DNA from: Comamonadaceae bacterium
Lineage (GTDB): Bacteria > Pseudomonadota > Gammaproteobacteria > Burkholderiales > Burkholderiaceae
Direction of reading: 5' to 3'
Assembly (NCBI GenBank): GCA_947505995.1
Contig: CANNNB010000180.1
Span: forward strand, 1 to 5,163
DNA: 5,163 nt
Below, in pieces: positions 1-5,163 of the stretch; the stretch's first letter is position 1; each line of letters starts with the position of its first letter. The notes under the pieces are model-generated. The model saw nothing but the letters and a program-made list of their open reading frames with translations, was not told the DNA's origin and did no database searches. The translations under genes were made by a program, and so were the position numbers.

Positions 1-976
1 CCAAGCGGTCTTCCATTTGAACACCTGGGGTGTCAATCAGAATCAATCTCTTGGGTGACAACTCTTCGAGCAACAGCTTCAAAGTGTCGGTACCACTTGC
101 ACGATAGCATTCGACACCCAATTGCGCGCACAACATTTGCGTTTGACTCCATGCCCCGGCGCGCATGTCGTGGTAGCTCACGACAGCCACATATTCATTG
201 CCGTAATGCATGGCCAATTGCTGCGCTGCCTTGGCTACCATCAAGGTTTTGCCAGAGCCCGACAAGCCGGCCATCACATGAATGCCTCTGTTTGGGAAAC
301 CCTCTTGAGGACGTTCTAAATTGTGGGTGAGTTGCGCACGAATGCTGTCCAAGGCAATGTCTAAAGTAGGCTGCTCGCGCAAACCTTCTTGCAGCAAGGC
401 CCGCAATGCCGTTGGCACGCCCACCTCGGTCATGACTTGCACAAGAGGCTGAATGTGTTCTGGCCAATATTGATTCAGTTGCCAGCTTGCGGTCTGCTGA
501 CTCAGTCTAAATTCTTGGCGCAATGCTGCAAACTCTTCACGAACCAAGGACACAATCTCTAGGCTGCGGGTTTGTTCGCGGCCTTGGCTCAGGAGGAGAT
601 CGCCCGAGTCATTTGAAGTTGAAGTTAAAGCAGGTGTTCCGATTGGCTCAACTTGACCGCCAGTCTGCAACATTTGATGCAAATGGTCACTGAATGGCTG
701 ATTGACAGAAGATGGCGTGCTAGAAAGTCGTTTGTTAACACCGGACAAAGCTGCACCAGATGGGTAACGTGTCGCTGTTTGCCTATGCTCAATTGCGCCC
801 ATTTCTTCTGCCATCAACTCATCGGAATAAGCCTCCACCAGATCCAGCGCCACGATCAATTCAGTTTGACCTTCCACTCGATTGTTGGAGATGATCAACA
901 CATCGGGGCCAAACAAAGCCATTGCCTTTTCAGTGGCACTGCGCGTGTCGCGGGCAAGTATGCGTTTGAGTTCCAT
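1..976 (-). CDS. flhF: Flagellar SRP-like GTPase FlhF, 3' end cut by window edge
   Basis: FlhF is a signal-recognition-particle-type GTPase that usually directs the position and number of polar flagella at the inner membrane. The frame is open from the ATG at 976 to the left edge, giving 325 complete codons. The start MELKRILARDTRSA and the following segment with NNRVEG near residues 31-36 are typical of the FlhF N-terminus. A variable linker follows (about 55-165), then a helical N-like domain (about 170-225). The GTPase domain begins with the P-loop GLSGSGKT at 237-244, and the G3 motif DTPG lies at 315-318. The G4/G5 motifs and C-terminus lie outside the window. A purine-rich AAAGAGA (984-990) seven bases upstream supports the start. 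The gene follows flhA after 64 bases with no terminator seen, so they are probably co-transcribed. The motif normally reading DTxRxGA is H-D-M-R-A-G-A (269-275), so the usual Asp is His if the Arg is aligned. The second Thr after GKT is also absent. Identity as FlhF is firm; GTPase competence is uncertain. Confidence 0.93.
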   Translation of the reverse strand, partial: MELKRILARDTRSATEKAMALFGPDVLIISNNRVEGQTELIVALDLVEAYSDELMAEEMGAIEHRQTATRYPSGAALSGVNKRLSSTPSSVNQPFSDHLHQMLQTGGQVEPIGTPALTSTSNDSGDLLLSQGREQTRSLEIVSLVREEFAALRQEFRLSQQTASWQLNQYWPEHIQPLVQVMTEVGVPTALRALLQEGLREQPTLDIALDSIRAQLTHNLERPQEGFPNRGIHVMAGLSGSGKTLMVAKAAQQLAMHYGNEYVAVVSYHDMRAGAWSQTQMLCAQLGVECYRASGTDTLKLLLEELSPKRLILIDTPGVQMEDRL

Positions 977-983
977 GGTCTTA

Positions 984-990
984 TCTCTTT
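984..990 (-). promoter_or_regulatory. Ribosome binding site of flhF
   Basis: On the minus strand the sequence AAAGAGA ends seven bases before the flhF ATG at 976. This is a moderate Shine-Dalgarno match at normal spacing and supports that start. The remaining gap up to the flhA stop (991-1040) shows no terminator hairpin and no convincing promoter. Confidence 0.55.
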
Positions 991-1040
991 ATCAATCTAA
1001 AGGTTGTATCTGGTTTGGTAGTGTGTGGATTACGTGTGCT

Positions 1041-3137
1041 TTAGCGGGTTTCAGCGTGCACGGTGTGAACCACTTTCACGGTCTGGTCATCTGGGATTTC
1101 GCTGTAAGACAACAAAGTCAAGTCATTCACGCGATACCGCACAGCCTTGGACAACCAGGGTCGGATCACGGGGGACACCACCAACACAGCGGGGTGACCC
1201 ATTTCTTCTACAGCGCGTGCGCCATCGCGCAAAGCACCAAACAAACGCTCAGCCAAACCTGGCTCCATGGCAATGCTTTGGCCTGGTGCTGTTTGTTGCA
1301 AGATATTGTGAATCAGCTGCTCAAGGCTGGGGTCCAAAGTCATGACCGACAAACCATTGGCATCGTCCACCAAACTCTGAACAATCATGCGACCTAACTT
1401 GGGACGAACCAAAGACGTCAATTGATCAGGCTCTTGGGTGCGGCTGGCCACTTCAGACAATGTCTCGGCAATGGTGCGCATGTCGCGAATCGATACCGAC
1501 TCGTTCAGCAAGTTTTGCAAGGTGCGGGTAACTACACCCAATGACAACTTACCAGGTACCAAGTCTTCTACCAATTTAGGCGACTTGGCAGCCAACTTGT
1601 CGAGCAATTGCTGGACTTCGTCATGGCTGAGCAAATCAGAGGCGTTGTCACGCAGCACTTTATTCAAGTGTGTGGCTACAGCCGTGCTGGCATCGACCAC
1701 GGTGTATCCCAAGGTGCGCGCTAAGTCGCGCTGTGAAGGATCAATCCAAACGGCATCCAAACCGAAGGCGGGCTCTTGCGTAGCCTGACCTTCCAAAGGA
1801 CCATAAACTTGACCTGGGTTGATGGCCAATTCTTTGCCCACTTTGATTTGACCTTTACCGCGAACCACACCCTTCAACACGATGTGGTACGCATCAGGAT
1901 CGATGGTCAAAGCGTCGCGAATGCGCACGGGCTGGACCAAAAAGCCCAACTCGGCAGACAATTTCTTGCGCACACCCTTCACACGGTTCATCAATTGACC
2001 GCCTGTTTCTGGGTTGACCAAGGGAATCAAACCGTAGCCAATTTCAAGGCCAATTAAGTCCACTTGATCGACATCGTCCCAATCCAATTCTTTGGGCTCG
2101 TCCAAAGCAGCTTGCGCCGCTTGCTCTGCTGGCGTGGCAATGGGGTTGTCTTGTTTCTGTGTAATGCGATAAGCCAAGCCTGCAGTACCCAAAGCCAAGG
2201 TAATGAACACCAAGTGAGGCATGCCGGGGACCAAGCCCATGATGGCCAAAATGGCGGCTGACATGTACAAGGCCGTGGGGTTGGACAACTGTGAAGTGGC
2301 TTGTTCCGTCATGGACTCAGAAGTGGTCACGCGGGTCACGATGATGGCGGTTGCCAGTGACAAGAACAAAGAAGGAATCTGAGCCACCAGACCATCACCG
2401 ATGGTCAGCAAGGTGTAAATGCGGCCCGCCTCAGACAATGACAAGTCGTGTTGAGCCACACCAATGGTCAGGCCACCAATCAAGTTGATGACCAAAATCA
2501 GCAAGCCGGCTACTGCGTCGCCTGACACAAACTTAGAGGCACCGTCCATGGAGCCAAAGAAATCTGATTCTTGAGAAAGTTCTTCGCGGCGTTTTTTAGC
2601 AGTTTCTTGATCAATCACGCCAGCATTCAAGTCGGCGTCAATTGACATTTGCTTGCCTGGCATGGCATCCAAGGTAAAGCGAGCGTTCACTTCAGATACG
2701 CGGCCTGCACCTTTGGTCACCACAATGAAGTTGATGATCATCAAAATAGCAAAGATGATGAAACCCACCACGTAGTTGCCGCCAATCACAAACTCACCGA
2801 AAGCCGCCACCACCTTACCAGCAGCCTCATGGCCTAGATGGCCATCGACCAAAATGACACGGGTGGATGCCACATTCAAACCCAAGCGGAGCATGGTGGC
2901 AAACAACAAAACAGATGGGAAGGATGAAAACTCCAGCGGCTTGCGGGTGCCAATGGCAATCATGATGACCAACAAGCTGCAACCAATGTTGAAGGTAAAC
3001 AGAATGTCCAACATCAATGGCGGCAGAGGTATCACCAACATGGCCATGATCAATAACACCATGGCGGGCAAGCCCAGGCCGGCGTAATCAAATTTGGACA
3101 GGTTCTGTCGAACCGCTGACAGTGTCAAGGTGCTCAT
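1041..3137 (-). CDS. flhA: Flagellar type III export gate protein FlhA
   Basis: FlhA is the large inner-membrane subunit of the flagellar type III export gate. It couples proton flow to export, and its cytoplasmic nonamer docks chaperone-substrate complexes. The 698-residue length is normal for the family. The N-terminal half is strongly hydrophobic with about eight membrane segments (for example near 20-40, 43-62, 112-141, 203-226 and 289-322). The FHIPEP family signature spans about 146-170 and includes NARFTLDAMPGKQMSIDADL. The SGDAVAG segment holds Asp207, which matches the essential transmembrane-side Asp208 known in Salmonella FlhA. A charged linker (about 325-358) leads to the cytoplasmic domain, which opens with the conserved GYGLIPLV (367-374). 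The ATG at 3137 gives the usual short N-terminal tail before the first membrane segment. Its ribosome binding site is weak (TTAGGCC just upstream). A near-consensus sigma-54 promoter lies about 75-90 bases upstream. flhB is not found before it. Confidence 0.99.
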   Translation of the reverse strand: MSTLTLSAVRQNLSKFDYAGLGLPAMVLLIMAMLVIPLPPLMLDILFTFNIGCSLLVIMIAIGTRKPLEFSSFPSVLLFATMLRLGLNVASTRVILVDGHLGHEAAGKVVAAFGEFVIGGNYVVGFIIFAILMIINFIVVTKGAGRVSEVNARFTLDAMPGKQMSIDADLNAGVIDQETAKKRREELSQESDFFGSMDGASKFVSGDAVAGLLILVINLIGGLTIGVAQHDLSLSEAGRIYTLLTIGDGLVAQIPSLFLSLATAIIVTRVTTSESMTEQATSQLSNPTALYMSAAILAIMGLVPGMPHLVFITLALGTAGLAYRITQKQDNPIATPAEQAAQAALDEPKELDWDDVDQVDLIGLEIGYGLIPLVNPETGGQLMNRVKGVRKKLSAELGFLVQPVRIRDALTIDPDAYHIVLKGVVRGKGQIKVGKELAINPGQVYGPLEGQATQEPAFGLDAVWIDPSQRDLARTLGYTVVDASTAVATHLNKVLRDNASDLLSHDEVQQLLDKLAAKSPKLVEDLVPGKLSLGVVTRTLQNLLNESVSIRDMRTIAETLSEVASRTQEPDQLTSLVRPKLGRMIVQSLVDDANGLSVMTLDPSLEQLIHNILQQTAPGQSIAMEPGLAERLFGALRDGARAVEEMGHPAVLVVSPVIRPWLSKAVRYRVNDLTLLSYSEIPDDQTVKVVHTVHAETR

Positions 3138-3198
3138 GGTTGGCCTAAGTGGCTGTTTACAGGGTTAAAACAATCAAACTGCATGGTTTTCTTCCATA

Positions 3199-3214
3199 GT
3201 TCAGCTTGTTCAGC
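3199..3214. repeat. Direct repeat GTTCAGC x2 over the flhA promoter
   Basis: GTTCAGC occurs at 3199-3205 and 3208-3214, separated by TT, with a nine-base period. A related GTTCAAC lies at 3261-3267. On the flhA strand the pair reads GCTGAACAAGCTGAAC and covers the -12 element and the expected transcription start. It could be an operator for a regulator of flhA, but a chance repeat of this size is possible. Confidence 0.4.
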
Positions 3215-3227
3215 AAAGTCCATGCCA
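3212..3227 (-). promoter_or_regulatory. Sigma-54 (-24/-12) promoter candidate for flhA
   Basis: The minus strand reads TGGCATGGACTTTGCT. This matches the RpoN consensus TGGCACG-N4-TTGCW at every fixed base except one (C to T inside TGGCACG). The invariant GG and GC are both present with exactly ten bases between them. Transcription would start near 3202 and leave a leader of about 65 bases before the flhA ATG. No good sigma-70 or sigma-28 promoter was found for flhA in the same interval. The call rests on motif match and position only; an enhancer-binding activator would be required. Confidence 0.6.
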
Positions 3228-3287
3228 TGTGGAATCCCGACACCAGCCCGAATTTCCAATGTTCAACAGAAGCGGCAAGCTCTGACC

Positions 3288-3303
3288 TGTCACGGTTTTT
3301 GCT
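3288..3303 (+). promoter_or_regulatory. Sigma-54-like promoter candidate for fliK (or extended -10)
   Basis: The plus strand reads TGTCACGGTTTTTGCT, one base off the RpoN consensus TGGCACG-N4-TTGCW. The changed base is the second G of the important -24 GG, so it should be weaker than the flhA site. The predicted start near 3314 leaves a leader of about 50 bases before the fliK ATG. The end of the motif overlaps an extended -10-like TGCTAATAC (3300-3308), which could instead serve a housekeeping sigma factor, although the matching -35 (CTGACC at 3282-3287, 15-base spacing) is poor. Confidence 0.45.
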
Positions 3304-3323
3304 AATACAAGGCATGCCCGGCC

Positions 3324-3344
3324 TGAAAACCGGGGTGAAAACCG
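3324..3344. repeat. Direct repeat TGAAAACCG x2 in the fliK leader
   Basis: Two perfect copies of TGAAAACCG lie at 3324-3332 and 3336-3344, with a 12-base period, between the predicted fliK transcription start and its ATG. The first copy overlaps the loop and 3' arm of a five-pair GC stem (3317-3321 with 3330-3334). They could be protein or RNA-level control sites for fliK. No known regulator motif was recognised. Confidence 0.45.
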
Positions 3345-3365
3345 CCAACTGAAGATGGAAATACC

Positions 3366-4889
3366 ATGGACGCCAACCTCAACCTTTTGACCGCCCCAAC
3401 CACCAACCCTACGTCAGTAGTGGCTTCCAGCGGACCTACAGGCCTTGACCCAAGTCTTGCCAAGCCCATGAATGGGCAGGAATTTGCAGGTGTGATGCGA
3501 GATCTGATGGCCAAGGGCGAACGGCAAGACGTTGCCGGAACTGCCCCTGGGGAAGCCACAGATGCCAATGCGGCAGCCCTACAAACGCTCAATCTGGGCA
3601 ATCAGTTCTCGGTCATTACAGCGGCCTCACCCCTGCCCGACCCCAACAGCCTGGCTCAATTTGCCAGAGCCCAGGGTTTGAGCGAGTCGGCAGTTCAAGC
3701 ACTTTTTGGGGACTTGACCACGCCAATTTCGTCAGCCTTGCCCATTACACTGACACCGGAAATGGCTCAGGTAGGCGGCCTGCTGGGGTTCCCAGCTAAT
3801 CCAGTCACTGCCAACCCCTTAAATACCCTCTCGGTTGCTGCTACCGGCGATGCCAGCACGCTTACGCTGCAACCAAGCGTTTCGACTTTGGGCTGGATTC
3901 AAGCAAATCCAAGCAGCTTGACCATTTCAGATCAGATTGACAAATCTGTTTGGACACAGGCGCCACACCTGGCTGTCACAGGCACAAGCCCCAAGGTATC
4001 GGACGTCTCAGCCTTGATGGCCACAGCGGGCGCCACTGGCGTACTTCAAGCCTTGGGCGGTATGGGTGCCGCACAAACCCAAGCACTGACGGCCTCAGAC
4101 AATTTAGCTGAAATTGCACCAGAATTAGGGCCTTTGGACGCCATGCGCATGCGCATGATGCCCACATGGGAAAACATGACTCGCCAGTTGGCCAAATTGA
4201 ATGGCACCGACCAGTCCGCGGCTTGGGGACAAATATGCTCTAACATCCTGAGCAGCAAGGGACAAGGCAGTGGCGGCAAAGAGGTATTACTGGACTTGGG
4301 CGTGGATGACCCCTCACTGATGTCAGCACTTGATGCACTTCAAGACCAAAGCAATACGGGTTCAGTCAACTTAGATTCAGCCCGCCATACGGCCAGCACG
4401 GGTGCTTTGGGTGCCGCCGCCACCAGCGCCGCATTGGCCAACCCCGGAATGACCGACCGCGCTGCCCAAATTCAAGACTTGGCAGACAAGTTGGGCAAAG
4501 CAATGGGAGAGCGACTTCAAGAACAACTGGAACGCGGAGAATGGAAACTGCAATTGAAGCTGAATCCCGCACATTTGGGCAGAATTGATGTTGAGCTTGA
4601 CATGAATGCCACCGGTTTGGACGCTGTTTTTAAAACTGACAATATGCTGACGCGTGAATTGATTGCACAAGGCATGAACAAACTCAGGGATAGCTTGGCA
4701 CAATCAGGCATGACAGTTGCTAATGTCTGGGTGAACAGTGAAAACCAGAAAGGTTCTGGCGGAAACTCGACACCTCGACAAAACTCGGAAGCTGACAATA
4801 CAGTCAACGCCCCTGTGTCAGAGGTTAAAGCCGCTGAAACTCGCATCAAAGAACTTAGATCTTCAGATGCTTGGGACACACTGGCTTAA
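3366..4889 (+). CDS. fliK: Flagellar hook-length control protein FliK
   Basis: FliK is secreted through the flagellar export apparatus as a molecular ruler. Its C-terminal domain contacts FlhB to switch export from hook to filament proteins. The 507-residue product has the usual FliK make-up. It has a long, low-complexity N-terminal and central part rich in Ala, Ser, Thr, Leu and Pro with almost no Cys (one, residue 291). The conserved C-terminal hook-length domain spans about 375-460. It includes the hallmark WKLQLKLNPAHLGRIDVEL (393-411), where the LxLNPxxLGxIxVxL pattern is diagnostic, and the following helix around ELIAQGMNKLRDSLAQSGM (431-449). A short charged tail (463-507) follows. Residues 95-115 form an isolated predicted helical segment (LAQFARAQGLSESAVQALFG). 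The ATG at 3366 is chosen because the frame is clean from it; its Shine-Dalgarno (GGAA at 3357-3360) is weak. The gene is probably co-transcribed with fliL. The usual upstream neighbour fliJ is absent, with flhA diverging instead. Confidence 0.93.
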   Translation: MDANLNLLTAPTTNPTSVVASSGPTGLDPSLAKPMNGQEFAGVMRDLMAKGERQDVAGTAPGEATDANAAALQTLNLGNQFSVITAASPLPDPNSLAQFARAQGLSESAVQALFGDLTTPISSALPITLTPEMAQVGGLLGFPANPVTANPLNTLSVAATGDASTLTLQPSVSTLGWIQANPSSLTISDQIDKSVWTQAPHLAVTGTSPKVSDVSALMATAGATGVLQALGGMGAAQTQALTASDNLAEIAPELGPLDAMRMRMMPTWENMTRQLAKLNGTDQSAAWGQICSNILSSKGQGSGGKEVLLDLGVDDPSLMSALDALQDQSNTGSVNLDSARHTASTGALGAAATSAALANPGMTDRAAQIQDLADKLGKAMGERLQEQLERGEWKLQLKLNPAHLGRIDVELDMNATGLDAVFKTDNMLTRELIAQGMNKLRDSLAQSGMTVANVWVNSENQKGSGGNSTPRQNSEADNTVNAPVSEVKAAETRIKELRSSDAWDTLA

Positions 4890-4937
4890 AGAATAATGTG
4901 AAAACGCCCGGTTAATCCGGTGACAATTTGTTTATAT

Positions 4938-4944
4938 AGAGGTG
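4938..4944 (+). promoter_or_regulatory. Ribosome binding site of fliL
   Basis: AGAGGTG ends four bases before the ATG at 4949. It is the best Shine-Dalgarno sequence in the window and fixes the fliL start. The rest of the 59-base fliK-fliL gap has no convincing promoter or terminator. It contains a weak CCGG-TTAAT-CCGG hairpin (4908-4920). Confidence 0.7.
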
Positions 4945-4948
4945 CCCC

Positions 4949-5163
4949 ATGGCAACAGCAGCCCCAGAAGCAGCAGAAGTCCTTGAAGAAGAGCCGAAAA
5001 AGAAGAAACCTATCGTCCTGATCATTGGGGGCGTGGTTGGTTTGATCGTGCTCATCGTGGGTATTGTGTTGGGCACACTCTTTTTCACAGGTTACTTCAA
5101 CCCCAAACCCGTTGTCGATCCTGAGCTAGCTGAAGCTGCAGCCGACGGAAAAGGCGCGCCCGG
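4949..5163 (+). CDS. fliL: Flagellar basal-body protein FliL, 5' part only
   Basis: FliL is a single-pass inner-membrane protein. Its periplasmic domain forms rings around the stator units of the flagellar motor and affects torque and stator activation. The window holds the first 71 codons; the gene runs off the right edge. Visible parts are a short cytoplasmic tail rich in Ala and Glu, a basic KKKK cluster at 17-20 and one long hydrophobic segment at about 21-50 (PIVLIIGGVVGLIVLIVGIV onward). The start of the Ala/Pro-rich periplasmic linker (about 51-71) follows. This is the typical FliL N-terminal plan. The periplasmic domain that would confirm it lies outside. Position directly after fliK matches the common fliK-fliL-fliM order, so fliM probably follows. 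Confidence 0.85.
   Translation, partial: MATAAPEAAEVLEEEPKKKKPIVLIIGGVVGLIVLIVGIVLGTLFFTGYFNPKPVVDPELAEAAADGKGAP

Larger units (their letters stand above)
3138..3365. other. Divergent intergenic control region between flhA and fliK
   Basis: These 228 bases separate two divergent gene pairs and contain no credible gene. They hold two back-to-back sigma-54-like promoters (3212-3227 minus, 3288-3303 plus), two short direct-repeat pairs (3199-3214 and 3324-3344) and a small GC hairpin in the fliK leader (CCCGG 3317-3321 with CCGGG 3330-3334). The 60 bases between the promoters (3228-3287) would be the natural place for a shared activator. They show no recognisable FleQ-like or IHF site by eye. 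Confidence 0.7.

Noticed and set aside
977..1040. Possible separate flhF promoter in the 64-base gap after flhA
   Set aside because: A CAAA plus GATAA pair resembles sigma-28 elements but has the wrong spacing (13 instead of 11). No sigma-54 or sigma-70 match was found.
882..1397. Open frame of 171 codons on the plus strand across the flhF-flhA junction
   Set aside because: It lies antisense to two well-supported flagellar genes, has a composition rich in His, Gln and Ser typical of a reverse-complement shadow, and has no recognisable domain or ribosome binding site.
3157..3348. Open frame of 63 codons on the minus strand in the divergent intergenic region
   Set aside because: It has no family resemblance and runs through both predicted promoters. 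Its start has no good ribosome binding site.
4517..4879. Open frame of 120 codons on the minus strand within fliK
   Set aside because: It is antisense to the conserved C-terminal FliK domain and shows no domain of its own.
4887..4915. Sigma-28-like promoter before fliL (TAAAGAAT, 11-base spacer, GCCCGGTT)
   Set aside because: The -35 half is fair, but the -10 half matches GCCGATAA only at its first three bases, and the site overlaps the fliK stop codon. Read-through from fliK is a simpler explanation.
4908..4920. Hairpin CCGG-TTAAT-CCGG between fliK and fliL as a terminator
   Set aside because: The stem has only four pairs and no adjacent run of T. It is too weak for an intrinsic terminator.

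Overview
The window is a chromosomal flagellar locus from a motile Gram-negative bacterium. It is probably a betaproteobacterium of the Burkholderiales/Comamonadaceae type. That placement rests on the general look of the FlhA, FlhF and FliK sequences and a G+C content near one half by eye, so it is tentative. No tRNA, rRNA, CRISPR array, insertion sequence or phage gene was seen.

Layout: two gene pairs diverge from a 228-base intergenic region (3138-3365). Leftward on the minus strand come flhA (complete, 698 residues, 3137 to 1041) and, after a 64-base gap, flhF (976 to the left edge, 3' end missing). Rightward on the plus strand come a fliK-type hook-length control gene (complete, 507 residues, 3366 to 4889) and, after a 59-base gap, the first 71 codons of fliL (4949 to the right edge).

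How the parts work together: FlhA is the export-gate membrane protein of the flagellar type III secretion apparatus. FliK is an exported ruler that switches the gate from hook to filament substrates. FlhF is an SRP-family GTPase that usually places a flagellum at the cell pole. FliL is a single-pass membrane protein beside the stator. The presence of flhF suggests polar flagellation.

The most interesting part is the divergent intergenic region. It holds a near-consensus sigma-54 (-24/-12) promoter reading toward flhA (TGGCATG-N4-TTGCT) and a second, slightly weaker one reading toward fliK (TGTCACG-N4-TTGCT). They lie back to back about 60 bases apart. Sigma-54 control would be notable in a lineage where FlhDC is the usual flagellar master regulator. 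Short direct repeats lie next to each promoter. Other points are non-canonical GTPase motifs in FlhF and a gene order that lacks flhB before flhA and fliJ before fliK. Nothing here supports a wholly new system; the genes are ordinary flagellar genes.
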